Part shown: positions 26,959 to 35,896 of the stretch, piece after piece
Numbering within the stretch: the first letter of the stretch is position 1
How the letters are laid out: each line of letters starts with the position of its first letter
From: CAXMQZ01 sp963707075
Lineage (GTDB): Bacteria > Acidobacteriota > Thermoanaerobaculia > Multivoradales > JAHEKO01
NCBI GenBank assembly: GCA_963707075.1
Contig: CAVPOX010000002.1
Coordinates: 1,302,001 to 1,366,000 of the forward strand
Length of the DNA stretch: 64,000 bases
Direction: 5' to 3'
Translations under genes and position numbers: made by a program
Notes under the pieces: model-generated
The model's input: the letters and a program-made list of their open reading frames with translations, nothing else
The model's database searches: none
What the model was told of the DNA's origin: nothing

Positions 26959-28197
26959 ATGAGCCCCGACATCGAAACTCTCAAGATCCTCGGCGAGGCA
27001 CTCGCCCTTGGACTTCTCGTGGGCGTCGAGCGCTACCGCGGGCGTCACCCTGGTGAGAAGAAGTCGGCCGGCGTGCGCACTTTCGCCATCTTCTGCTTGT
27101 TGGGCGCCCTGTGCGGCATCTTTGCCACCACTGGCTTCACCGTGATTACCTTCGCCGCCGTGGCCGCACTGGTCCTCGTCGGCTACTACCGCTCACCCAG
27201 TGACAGTCTCGGTTTGACCACCGAAGTGGCCGCGTTGCTCGTTTTCTGGATCGGCTACCTTTTGAGCCTGCACGAGACCGCGGCCATCAGTCTCGGAATC
27301 GTGCTCACCATCTTTCTCGCTTCCAAACAGCTGCTGCACCATTTCGTCAAAGCCGAGATCAACGAGAAGGAGTTCGAGGCAACACTCAAGTTTCTGGCGG
27401 TCGTCCTGGTGGTGTATCCAATCCTGCCAGACAGGAGTATGGGGCCCTACGAGTTCTTCAATCCCAGGCAGATCTGGGGCTTGGTAATCCTCGTTTCGAC
27501 CATCAGCTATGTCGGATACTTCCTGATTCGCTGGCTTGGTGATCGTCGTGGCCTGCTGCTCGGTAGCCTGGCCGGTGGCATCGTTTCGACGACTGCCGTG
27601 ACCATGTCGCTGGCCGAGCGTGCCCGGGCAGCCCCACAGACAAGCCGACTCATGGGTGCCGTCGCCGTGCTCGCCAACGCGGTGCAAGGCCCCCGACTGC
27701 TTCTCCTGCTCTGGGTCGTCGACCGGATCCTCGCTCAGTCCATGGCGCTGCCGCTCCTGGTCATGGCCGCCGTGGGGCTGCTCGGAGCCTGGATTCTGAC
27801 TCGCAGCGCTGGCGGTACCTCGGAGGTCATCGTTCCTCTGGAGAACCCCTTCTCGTTCCGCCCGGCCCTCAAGTTCGGACTCTTCTTCGTGGCGATCCTC
27901 CTGCTGGTCGAAGTCGCGAGCCAGTGGCTGGGAGACCAGGGTACCCTGATCGCCAGCGGAATCGCCGGCACGGCCAGTACCAGCGCCGTGACCCTGTCGG
28001 TGTCAGAGATGTTCCAGGACGGCTCTCTGACACCTCGCGTGGCTGGCCTGTCCATCCTGATCGCAATTGGCACCAACGCGCTCGCCAAGTGGGTCATGGC
28101 CTGGATGAACGGAACTCGCCAAATGGCTCTCTGGCTCGGGGGAGGCCTGCTGACGATGCTCGGAGCCGCGTTGTTGTCGACACTCGTGTGGCACTAG
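26959..28197 (+). CDS. MgtC/DUF4010 membrane protein
   Basis: A 412-residue protein with about twelve hydrophobic segments. The first 140 residues match the MgtC/SapB module (L-G-E-A-L-A-L-G-L-L-V-G-V-E-R-Y-R-G, then V-R-T-F-A-I). The rest matches DUF4010, with G-L-V-I-L-V-S-T-I-S-Y-V-G-Y-F and two glycine/serine/threonine-rich repeats (G-G-I-V-S-T-T-A-V-T-M-S and G-T-A-S-T-S-A-V-T-L-S). These repeats hint at an internal duplication. The transported or sensed solute is not established for the family. No clear Shine-Dalgarno precedes the ATG. Confidence 0.88.
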   Translation: MSPDIETLKILGEALALGLLVGVERYRGRHPGEKKSAGVRTFAIFCLLGALCGIFATTGFTVITFAAVAALVLVGYYRSPSDSLGLTTEVAALLVFWIGYLLSLHETAAISLGIVLTIFLASKQLLHHFVKAEINEKEFEATLKFLAVVLVVYPILPDRSMGPYEFFNPRQIWGLVILVSTISYVGYFLIRWLGDRRGLLLGSLAGGIVSTTAVTMSLAERARAAPQTSRLMGAVAVLANAVQGPRLLLLLWVVDRILAQSMALPLLVMAAVGLLGAWILTRSAGGTSEVIVPLENPFSFRPALKFGLFFVAILLLVEVASQWLGDQGTLIASGIAGTASTSAVTLSVSEMFQDGSLTPRVAGLSILIAIGTNALAKWVMAWMNGTRQMALWLGGGLLTMLGAALLSTLVWH

Positions 28198-28251
28198 CCC
28201 TGCATTCTGTGAGCACACAACCGCCGGGCTCGAGGTTACCTGGGCCGCAAT

Positions 28252-29559
28252 CTATGTCGTCAAGAGATCGCGTAACACCTCGTAGACATCGGGATGGCTG
28301 GCGAGATGGAGATGGTGGATCCCAGACAGCGCCATTCCCCTCGAGAATGGGATGCTTCGGACTGGGTCGCGCGCCCTCCCGGACGCGCTCGGCAATCGAA
28401 CCATCAGGTCACCTACCAGTTGCCCGAGCGGGTGCCCGGCGTCGTGTGAGACCGTAGCCGCCAGGAAGTAGTAGCCAACATTCTCAACCGGCGGCACGTC
28501 GCGCCGGGAATCCGCGAACAACTCATCAGGATCTTTCCCAGCCCATTCTTCATCGACGGTGTAGCCATAGCGAAGGTCCTTGACCCCGGCACTGCGGCTG
28601 TCGAGCAGCTCGGCCGAGACTTGCGCACCTGCTGCTCTCGTGTTTCGCAAGATACCGCTGAGCAGGTTGACAGCCTTCTCCAGGGGGGCACCGAGATGTG
28701 GCGAGCCGATGCAGGCAACGTGACGGAGGTGAGCAGCCCAAGGCTCGTTGTTTTCCCTTGCGTAATGCGCAGCACTGCGCGCCACCAACCCGCCCATACT
28801 GTGCCCGACGAGCGTGATCTCTTCGACCGGCAAGGGGTAGGCCTGCAATACGTCGCTGAGGAGAGCCGCCAAGGCACGACCATTTTCGGAGATGTGGCGA
28901 CCGGTGTTATATCGGAGATAGATCGGTGTGACGCCGAGATCGTCGCTCAGACGGGCGCCAAATGTCACGTCGGGGTTGCCGTAGTACTCCTCTGAGGCCA
29001 AGCTCCATATCGATTCCGTGGCTGCCAAGCCGTGCACAAAGACGCAGATTCTGCCAGTTGGACTCGGAAACGCCGACTCGAGAGCACTCGGCGTTACTGA
29101 AAGCTCGCACCGCTGGTGCTGGAGCGTCATTCCGAAGTCGAGCGGGCTACTACTCCGATTCAGATAGTCACCCCAGAACCCATTGAGCGATGCCTGGATC
29201 TGGTCGATAGACCGACTCGCATGGCTTGCTGCCGTCTCATTGACGGGAGTTGTGCGATCAATTCCAGCTTCGACCTTGTCTGCAGCAGAATTCACCGCAC
29301 GGCATGTGATGCCATTGACCGCTCGAATCGACTCGAAGACACCCCGCGATATGGTCTTCTGGATATCTGCAATGACCGTGGCCGAGCGCTTGGCCGGCTC
29401 GATCAGGGCAAATCTCTCCACAGAACGCTTGACAACAGCATCATGGCTGCGCTCGACGAGGTTGGTCACCTCCTCTACCAGTATGAATGCCAGATTGACA
29501 AGCCCGCGGGTGCGCCCGGTAATCACGACCCGCACCCTAGCACCGGTTCGGTTTCTCAC
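28252..29559 (-). CDS. PGAP1-like alpha/beta-hydrolase (lipase-type)
   Basis: A 435-residue protein starting at GTG. Residues about 1-150 are helical and amphipathic, resembling a membrane-associating segment. From about residue 160 there is a lipase fold: V-F-V-H-G-L-A (oxyanion), V-G-H-S-M-G-G-L-V-A-R (nucleophile Ser), G-S-P-H-L-G-A-P-L-E, and a C-terminal H-H-L-H-L-A-S-H-P candidate catalytic His. This layout matches PGAP1-like and permuted triacylglycerol lipases. No signal peptide is apparent, so it may act on membrane lipids or stored esters in the cell. Confidence 0.86.
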   Translation of the reverse strand: MRNRTGARVRVVITGRTRGLVNLAFILVEEVTNLVERSHDAVVKRSVERFALIEPAKRSATVIADIQKTISRGVFESIRAVNGITCRAVNSAADKVEAGIDRTTPVNETAASHASRSIDQIQASLNGFWGDYLNRSSSPLDFGMTLQHQRCELSVTPSALESAFPSPTGRICVFVHGLAATESIWSLASEEYYGNPDVTFGARLSDDLGVTPIYLRYNTGRHISENGRALAALLSDVLQAYPLPVEEITLVGHSMGGLVARSAAHYARENNEPWAAHLRHVACIGSPHLGAPLEKAVNLLSGILRNTRAAGAQVSAELLDSRSAGVKDLRYGYTVDEEWAGKDPDELFADSRRDVPPVENVGYYFLAATVSHDAGHPLGQLVGDLMVRLPSASGRARDPVRSIPFSRGMALSGIHHLHLASHPDVYEVLRDLLTT

Positions 29560-29645
29560 ACCCTGAGATCTCGAGTCTGCTGTTCCGACAGATCGAGATC
29601 ACAGAGTGGACCCCTGGTCACCAGGAGTCCACTGGATGGAGTAAA

Positions 29646-30797
29646 TCAGGGGTTGATATTCTCGCCCTTCTCCAGGCGTTCGATCTGCGCCTCGAGGTTC
29701 TGCTTCTGGGCGGCGTCAGGAGCTCGCCCCAGCGCGATGCGTGCGTGCTCCAGTGCCTTTTCGAAGTCACCTTCCTGCGCATAAACACGGGCCATACCGA
29801 AGTCGACGGGCCATTCGCCAGGGTTCATTTCATAGTTCTTGCGGAAGATCTCGTTGGCATTCTCCAGCTGACCCTGTGCCTGGAGTCCCCGAGCCATCAT
29901 GTGAATTCCGATCGGCGTGGCCGTCGGATGGCTCATGGCCTGCTCGAGAGCTTCCATGGCCTCCTCGCTCCGGCCGATCTGTTCGAGCACCTGCGCCTTG
30001 TTCGAGATCGTCTGAAAGCTCGCGTTGGCTGCAATGGCAGCATCCGCCCAGGCTACCGCGTCCTCATGGTAGGCATCCTGCTGGGCTGCCCACTGGGAAG
30101 CCTGAACCCAGTTCTGGAAGTTGAAACCTACTGCGCCGGTAAGCTCCTCCTTCATCGCCTGATGGTAGAGCTCCGGCATATTCGGAACCGAGATGCGGAA
30201 GGGTACCCGGAGATTCTCCCAATGCATGACGGCTCGGGCCGTGTCGAGCTGTCGGTCATCGAACTCGTAGGTCAGCCACTCCCGAAAAAAATCAGTCTCT
30301 TCGGGTTCGACCTTCACCTTCAGGGCGTCGAGGCTTGGCTCGTAGAAGAAGCTGCCCCACGCTGACGTGTTGCGATTGAAGATGATCTCCCACTCGTCTT
30401 CTCCTGGAGCCATGAATAGGGCATAGGTACCGGCTTCGATTTGCTGACCCTCGACCTCCACGTCATGGGAGAAGGTAATGGTGGTGGCCTCGTTGGCACC
30501 GGCCCGCCACGGCATCGTCTCCGCGGTGCCGAAACCGGGATAAAACTGGTTGGGTGCGATGCCCCAGGGCACCAACTCGCCCCAGATCTTCCCTCTTCGG
30601 TCCTCACCGGTCGGACTCGTCACATCCGGGCTGTTGTAATCGATCGTCACCGAGACCATTCCCAGATATTGGGTGACGATCGCGCTCTGATTTCCGCCAC
30701 CTGGCGGAGCTGTCAGTGCCTGGGCGCCAAGGCTCCCGGTGTTGGCAACTGCGAGAAGGAAAACGAGGACGGAACGGAATGAACGCGAGGGACGCAT
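29646..30797 (-). CDS. Exported DUF2911 protein with TPR repeats
   Basis: A 383-residue protein with a signal peptide (V-L-V-F-L-L-A-V-A-N-T-G, cut near L-G-A-Q-A) and AGGAGG 6 bases before the start. Residues about 40-190 match DUF2911: D-Y-N-S-P-D-V, R-G-K-I-W-G, W-R-A-G-A-N-E-A-T-T-I, and A-G-T-Y-A-L-F. Residues about 210-380 are tetratricopeptide repeats. This pairing occurs in secreted proteins of several soil and marine phyla; the function is unknown. Carriage of a periplasmic binding scaffold is a guess from the repeats. Confidence 0.86.
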   Translation of the reverse strand: MRPSRSFRSVLVFLLAVANTGSLGAQALTAPPGGGNQSAIVTQYLGMVSVTIDYNSPDVTSPTGEDRRGKIWGELVPWGIAPNQFYPGFGTAETMPWRAGANEATTITFSHDVEVEGQQIEAGTYALFMAPGEDEWEIIFNRNTSAWGSFFYEPSLDALKVKVEPEETDFFREWLTYEFDDRQLDTARAVMHWENLRVPFRISVPNMPELYHQAMKEELTGAVGFNFQNWVQASQWAAQQDAYHEDAVAWADAAIAANASFQTISNKAQVLEQIGRSEEAMEALEQAMSHPTATPIGIHMMARGLQAQGQLENANEIFRKNYEMNPGEWPVDFGMARVYAQEGDFEKALEHARIALGRAPDAAQKQNLEAQIERLEKGENINP

Positions 30798-30972
30798 CGA
30801 GAACCTCCTGGTCTTGTCTCTAGAAAAGGGGCGCAGAACGCCCCGAGGTTGTGACTATGTCCTCTTCTACGAGTTCAGCGAACCAAGGTTGCTTCGGGAG
30901 TCGAGAGGCGAGGGTCAGATAACCGGACAGGGGCGCTTTGGCGCTGAGAGACTGTACTTCGCCTGTGCCGAC

Positions 30973-31539
30973 CTACTCCGGAGGAAACGGACTCTCCCAC
31001 GGCACATCGTAGGTATCGGTGAGCATGTTCATCATGACGCTGAAAAAACCCACTGCAAGAAGCTCATCGATCTCACTCTCTGTGAATCCCTCGTCTCTGA
31101 GTTGGTCTTCGAAGTCCCATTCGGTCTCTTCGACACTCTTCGGATCGAGACAGGCTCGAGAGACGATTTCGATAGCTACCGGAAACGAGGGGGGAAGATT
31201 GGCGCTGCAAGAGCCTCCGGACAATGCTACGAGGTCATCGTAGGTGAGAGTCGGATCGAGATTGAGTGCCGCGTGACCATGCAGCGAGGTGCAGTATTCG
31301 TTGCCAGCATTGATCGAGACCTTGAACAGGATCAACTGCTTGAGCAGTGCCGGTATCTCGCCTTCGATGACCGTCTCCTTGAGCATCGTCCACACCGCTC
31401 GCAGCACATGAGAATTGTGGCCGAGGGCTTTGAGAAAGTTGAGGACCGTCGGTGAACCCATCGTCTCCATGATCTCGTCATAGGTGGCTCGCACTTCAGG
31501 TGAAGCGTCGTCGTACTCGAGCAGACTGGTCCTTTTCAT
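30973..31539 (-). CDS. Carboxymuconolactone-decarboxylase/AhpD-like protein
   Basis: A 188-residue helical protein from the ATG at 31539, chosen for GAGGAAA just upstream and because it follows the stop of the reductase fusion by 28 bases. The AhpD-like site reads N-E-Y-C-T-S-L-H-G-H: one Cys (Cys83) and a His four residues on, instead of the C-x-x-C of AhpD. It is the last gene of the AraC/kinase/reductase unit, so a peroxide- or redox-related role is likely, though one Cys suggests a different chemistry from AhpD. Confidence 0.85.
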   Translation of the reverse strand: MKRTSLLEYDDASPEVRATYDEIMETMGSPTVLNFLKALGHNSHVLRAVWTMLKETVIEGEIPALLKQLILFKVSINAGNEYCTSLHGHAALNLDPTLTYDDLVALSGGSCSANLPPSFPVAIEIVSRACLDPKSVEETEWDFEDQLRDEGFTESEIDELLAVGFFSVMMNMLTDTYDVPWESPFPPE

Positions 31540-31567
31540 GGTTTCCTCGTCTTCTTTTCCAGATCGA

Positions 31568-33226
31568 CTACACTGTCTTGAGGTACTCGTGCACAAAGCT
31601 GACCGCAATCGAGCCTTGCCCCACCGCTGAGGCTACACGGCGGATAACCCCGTGTCGCACATCGCCCGCAGCAAAGATTCCCGGCACGCTCGTCTCCATG
31701 AGAAAGGGGTCTCGCTTCAGCTTCCACCCCTTGGGTCTACCACCGACGACATGGAGATCGGGGCCGGTCAGCACGAACCCCGCCGAGCTCAGTTCAACCA
31801 GGTCGCCCAGCATCTCGGTATACGGCATCGCTCCGATAAACACAAACATCGCCGGAGTCGAGAGTGTCCGCCTCTCCTGTGTCTCATGATCGAGAATCGT
31901 GATCCCTTCCAGTCGCTGGTCACCATGGACTTCGACCACCTCCACCCCCAGTTGAACATCGATGTTGTCGCAGCCTTCGATCTGCTCGATCAAGTAGCTG
32001 GACATACTCCTCGCCAGAGAACCCCGGACCAACATGGTCACTCGCTCCGCGTACCGCGACAGGAAAACCGCCCCCTGGCCGGCCGAGTTGGCACCACCCA
32101 CCACAAACACATGCTCACCCTGGTAGTGAGCTGCTTCGGTCAACGCTGCACCGTAGTAAAGTCCCGCACCCGTCACAGCGCTGATCCCGGGTACATCGAG
32201 CTCTCGGACGGAAACGCCCGTTGCGACAATCAAGGCGCGGCAGACAAGGTCTGATCCATCTGCCAGAGTCACCATCCGATAGGGATCCCGACGGGCAACG
32301 CTTGCGACTTCCTGAGCCGAGAGAATCTCGGCACCCAGCCGTGAAGCCTGCGCCGTGGCTCGGCGAGCCAGGTCGGCGCCGCTCAAACCCTTGGGAAATC
32401 CGAGATAGTTCTCGATCCGTGAGCTGGTTCCGGCCTGCCCGCCCGGTGCCTCCTTGTCGATGAGCAGTGTCTTCACACCTTCGGAGGCGCCGTAGACCGC
32501 AGCGGCCAGCCCAGCAGGGCCTGCACCCACGACGATCAGATCGTAGAAGGGCTCGGTGGCATGAGTCCGAAGTCCCACCTTCTCGGCCAGCTCAGTCAAA
32601 CTCGGCTCGATCAAGACACTGCCATCGGGGAAGAACAGAACCGGCAGACGATGCGTTCCTTCGTTGGACTTCTCGACCAGAAGGCGGGCATCGGCGTCGC
32701 GCTCAATGTCGAGAAACTGGTAGGGGATCTGGCTGCGAGCAAGAAAATCCTTGATCGTGTGGGAGCTAGCCGACCAGAGGGTTCCCGCTACTCGGATCCC
32801 TGCGTAGGGAAACGAAGCTGTCGCTTCCCAGTCACTGATCAAATCATCCAACACCGGATAGAGATTCTCCTCGGCTGGACTCCAGGGCTTCATCAGATAG
32901 TGATCGAGCCCGACGGTGTTGATGGCGGCAATCGCTGCTTCGGTGTCTGCATAAGCCGTAAGCAGCACCTTTACGGCTTCCGGGTAGATAGCTTGAGCCT
33001 CGGCCAGAAACTCTGTCCCACTCATCTCTGGCATCCGTTGATCTACCAGGAACAAGGCTACGGTGTCGCTGCGCTGCTTGAGTCGCAGTAGCGCCTCCAT
33101 CGCCTCGGCGCCAGAGCTTGCCTTGATAATGCGAAAGTCCTTACCGTAGTGCCTTTTCAGATCACGTTCCACCGCGTTCCGCACCTGTGCCTCGTCGTCG
33201 ACGGTCAGGATGATGGGTTTCTTCAT
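31568..33226 (-). CDS. Fused response regulator / glutaredoxin-like / thioredoxin-reductase-like protein
   Basis: Three domains in 552 residues. Residues 1-125 are a receiver with D-D at 10-11, phospho-acceptor Asp62 and Lys113. Residues about 140-215 look like a thioredoxin/glutaredoxin fold (L-P-V-L-F-F-P-D-G) without C-x-x-C. Residues 226-552 are a TrxR-like flavoprotein with FAD motif G-A-G-P-A-G (234-239) and NAD(P) motif G-G-A-N-S-A-G (377-383). Where thioredoxin reductase has C-A-T-C, this protein has Y-Y-G-A (357-360), so disulfide reduction by that pair is not possible. Its start overlaps the kinase stop (ATGA), marking it as the cognate regulator. Output could be a change in flavin redox activity controlled by phosphorylation. 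Confidence 0.9.
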   Translation of the reverse strand: MKKPIILTVDDEAQVRNAVERDLKRHYGKDFRIIKASSGAEAMEALLRLKQRSDTVALFLVDQRMPEMSGTEFLAEAQAIYPEAVKVLLTAYADTEAAIAAINTVGLDHYLMKPWSPAEENLYPVLDDLISDWEATASFPYAGIRVAGTLWSASSHTIKDFLARSQIPYQFLDIERDADARLLVEKSNEGTHRLPVLFFPDGSVLIEPSLTELAEKVGLRTHATEPFYDLIVVGAGPAGLAAAVYGASEGVKTLLIDKEAPGGQAGTSSRIENYLGFPKGLSGADLARRATAQASRLGAEILSAQEVASVARRDPYRMVTLADGSDLVCRALIVATGVSVRELDVPGISAVTGAGLYYGAALTEAAHYQGEHVFVVGGANSAGQGAVFLSRYAERVTMLVRGSLARSMSSYLIEQIEGCDNIDVQLGVEVVEVHGDQRLEGITILDHETQERRTLSTPAMFVFIGAMPYTEMLGDLVELSSAGFVLTGPDLHVVGGRPKGWKLKRDPFLMETSVPGIFAAGDVRHGVIRRVASAVGQGSIAVSFVHEYLKTV

Positions 33227-34812
33227 TGGGCAACCTCACGGATGGGAAGCTTGACCGTGAAGCGTGTCGCTCCAGGCTGCGAGTTAACCGAGATTTGACC
33301 TCGGTGCTTCTCGACGATAATGGCGTGACTGATATTGAGACCCAGCCCTGTCCCCTCACCCGGTGCCTTGGTGGTGAAGAAGGGGTCGAAGACCTTGTCG
33401 CGAGCCTCGTCCGGGATTCCCGGCCCATTATCGGTTACCTCAACCACCACCCAATCCCCTTCCTGAAAGGCCTTCAGGCCCAACACGCCCTTGCCGCCCA
33501 TCGCTCCGATGGCGTTGTCGATGAGGTTGGTCCACACCTGATTGAGCTCACTGCCAAATCCCTGGATGGAGGGGAGATCCTCTGCCAGGTCGAGGCCGAC
33601 ATCGATTCCGTCTCGCATCTTGCTGCTCAGCATCACCAGTGTGTCGTTCAGACCCTCACGCACGTCGACGGCTTGGATAGGGGCCTGGTCCATATAGGAA
33701 TACCCCTTGAGAGCTTTGACGATCTCCGCAATTCGCCCAGCACCGTGTCCAATCTCCTCGAGAAGACTGTAGGCCGTGAATCGTGTGCCGAAATAGTCAA
33801 TGACTATCGGTGTCAGGGCAGGAGTAAAGCTCTCGGCCAACACCTGCAGCTCAGCCGCACACAGCCCCATCGTCACCAGAGTCGAGGCATGCTCCCACGG
33901 GTTTGGAATGTCGTTATGGTCGAGCCAGTCTTCCACCTCCTGCTCGAGGTCGTTGCGAGCAACTGGATCGAGCGAGGCCGGCTTCTTCGCCCGAGCTGCG
34001 GCTTCTTTCTCGAGTGCCGCAATCAGAGCGTGCTGCTCACTCGATAGACCCGCTTCGCCAAGTGTGAACTGAGCGCGCTCGAGACGGGCTATGGACGCAT
34101 TCAATTGCTCTGCACCCTGCCTGGCCACCGCTGCGGGATTGTTGAGCTCGTGAGCCATGCCGGCACTCAGTCGTCCCAGGGTAGCCAATTTTTCGCTCTG
34201 TCGCAGCATGACTTCCTGCTGCAGGAAGGCCAGCTCCAGACCCCGAAGCTTCTGTTGCTCCCAGAGCGTGTGCACTTTTGAATGGAAGAAGTTGCACACC
34301 ATCGATAGGCATTTGACATCGAGCTCGGTAAAGGGCTGGCGGCGTTTGCAGAACAGGAAGAGGGCTCGAGATCTACCATCCTCGACGAGAACATTCACAG
34401 AGATCTGTTCCAGGTCGCTTTTCTGAAAATGCGCGGGCAGATGCTGCAGAGCCTTGTTCATCGGCTCACCACAGAGGACCTGGTTCTTGCGCTCCCGCCA
34501 GAGTTCCCGCTGGAAGCGCGACAGAGCGTCCGGCTTCGTCCGCATCACCTCTGCACGTCCACGATACCCGTCTATCACGATAGCTGTTGGCTCACGTCCT
34601 TCGTGGTCTTCGGGATCTCCATCGAAGCAGATATAGCGCCAGGAGAAAATATCCGCCACGTACTTCAGGCGGTGAGCCAGAACTTCTCCGACCACTTCGA
34701 TATCGCTGGCGGAGTTGATGGCACCCGTCAACTCGAACAGGGACTCGTACCGCGACAGCTTCGACAGCAGGTCCTGCAGTGACGACTTCTTATCAGGCGC
34801 GTGCGCATTCAT
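33223..34812 (-). CDS. Sensor histidine kinase with GAF-like domain
   Basis: A 529-residue soluble kinase with no membrane segment. Residues about 20-185 look like a GAF sensor with several Cys. The H-box is G-R-L-S-A-G-M-A-H-E-L-N-N-P-A-A (His221), with an unusually long insert before the second helix. The ATPase domain has N-L-I-D-N-A-I-G-A-M (N box), D-N-G-P-G-I-P (G1), D-P-F-F-T-T-K (F) and G-E-G-T-G-L-G-L (G2). It overlaps the reductase-fused regulator by 4 bases. It likely senses a soluble redox or small-molecule cue and phosphorylates that regulator. Confidence 0.92.
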   Translation of the reverse strand: MNAHAPDKKSSLQDLLSKLSRYESLFELTGAINSASDIEVVGEVLAHRLKYVADIFSWRYICFDGDPEDHEGREPTAIVIDGYRGRAEVMRTKPDALSRFQRELWRERKNQVLCGEPMNKALQHLPAHFQKSDLEQISVNVLVEDGRSRALFLFCKRRQPFTELDVKCLSMVCNFFHSKVHTLWEQQKLRGLELAFLQQEVMLRQSEKLATLGRLSAGMAHELNNPAAVARQGAEQLNASIARLERAQFTLGEAGLSSEQHALIAALEKEAAARAKKPASLDPVARNDLEQEVEDWLDHNDIPNPWEHASTLVTMGLCAAELQVLAESFTPALTPIVIDYFGTRFTAYSLLEEIGHGAGRIAEIVKALKGYSYMDQAPIQAVDVREGLNDTLVMLSSKMRDGIDVGLDLAEDLPSIQGFGSELNQVWTNLIDNAIGAMGGKGVLGLKAFQEGDWVVVEVTDNGPGIPDEARDKVFDPFFTTKAPGEGTGLGLNISHAIIVEKHRGQISVNSQPGATRFTVKLPIREVAQ

Positions 34813-34834
34813 GATTATGGTCTGGGGCCGCGGT

Positions 34835-35743
34835 TCAACTGATTACAGTTCGCCACGCAACCGGCGAGACCCCGAAGTGGCGCTTGAAAGCCCTGGAGAA
34901 ATGACTCCGGCTGGAGAATCCCACTCTGCGTGCCACCGCTTCCATGGGCATACCATCACCTCGCTCCAGAAGGCCCAGAGCTCGTTCCATGCGAATCCGT
35001 CGCACCATTCCCATGGGAGGCACACCGAAGGCCCTCGCAAACATCTGAGCAAAGGCCGAGCGACTCATTGAGGCCTCTTTCGCCAGTGATTCCACTGTGT
35101 GCGGATCGGCTGGATCTCGCAGTATGCGATCGAGCGCCCTTGCCAGCCGCTCGTCTTCGAGGGCGGCCAACCACGGCAAGGAGCAGGTACCACCCTCGCA
35201 GAGTCGCCGAAGCAAGTGGACGATGCATTGATTCATCAGGGCAGCTTTCATCGCTTCGCTACCCGGGGCTCCATCGGATTGCTCAGCCAGGATGGATTCA
35301 AATGCCACGCGAACCTGCGGTATGTCGGACAGGTCTGCGACCACCACCTCGTCGAGCTTGTCGAAAAGCCCCAGAGCCGACCCGTAGCGGACCTTCACCC
35401 AGCCACAAGCGACGATCATCTCGGGAGACTCACTCGATCTGGTGGAAATCACGGGCGGAGCTGCCAAGTCCGGATCGACTGCACATTCCATACCCGCCTC
35501 ACCCTCCGGCTCGAGCGCGTGCGATGCCTCTCTGGGAACAACTGCTAGCGAGCAAGGTTTGAGGGGATGAGCTGTCCCGTTTCCAGAGCGCAACCAACCC
35601 GAGCCAGCCAGGACATAGTGAAGCATGACTCTCGCCGATCCGGGTAGGCGGAGCCTTCGGCCTGAGGTCACTTCACACAACGAGAACGGCTCGACTTCAA
35701 TGTCGAGGTTCGCCAGCAGCTTGTCGAGTTGCACTGCCACCAT
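34835..35743 (-). CDS. AraC-family transcriptional regulator (cupin N-domain)
   Basis: A 302-residue regulator from the ATG at 35743, with AGGAG 5 bases upstream. The N-terminal part resembles the cupin-type AraC ligand domain. The C-terminal part has two helix-turn-helix units: L-A-K-E-A-S-M-S-R-S-A-F-A-Q-M-F and A-R-R-V-G-F-S-S-R-S-H-F-S-R-A-F-K-R-H-F-G. It lies 22 bases upstream of the histidine kinase on the same strand and is divergent from the exported isochorismatase-like gene at 35897. It may control both through the intergenic region of about 150 bases. Confidence 0.91.
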   Translation of the reverse strand: MVAVQLDKLLANLDIEVEPFSLCEVTSGRRLRLPGSARVMLHYVLAGSGWLRSGNGTAHPLKPCSLAVVPREASHALEPEGEAGMECAVDPDLAAPPVISTRSSESPEMIVACGWVKVRYGSALGLFDKLDEVVVADLSDIPQVRVAFESILAEQSDGAPGSEAMKAALMNQCIVHLLRRLCEGGTCSLPWLAALEDERLARALDRILRDPADPHTVESLAKEASMSRSAFAQMFARAFGVPPMGMVRRIRMERALGLLERGDGMPMEAVARRVGFSSRSHFSRAFKRHFGVSPVAWRTVIS

Positions 35744-35896
35744 CGTACTCCTGCCGCGATCGAGGTGCAAATCGACGTGGACGAAACGGCACGCTTCACA
35801 GACCCATTGACACCTGAAGGCAGCGACACTAAGCAAGTGGAGAGCCGACAGTCTGCTCCCAGAATCGACAGGAAAACCAGAAGAGGAGGCAAGAAG

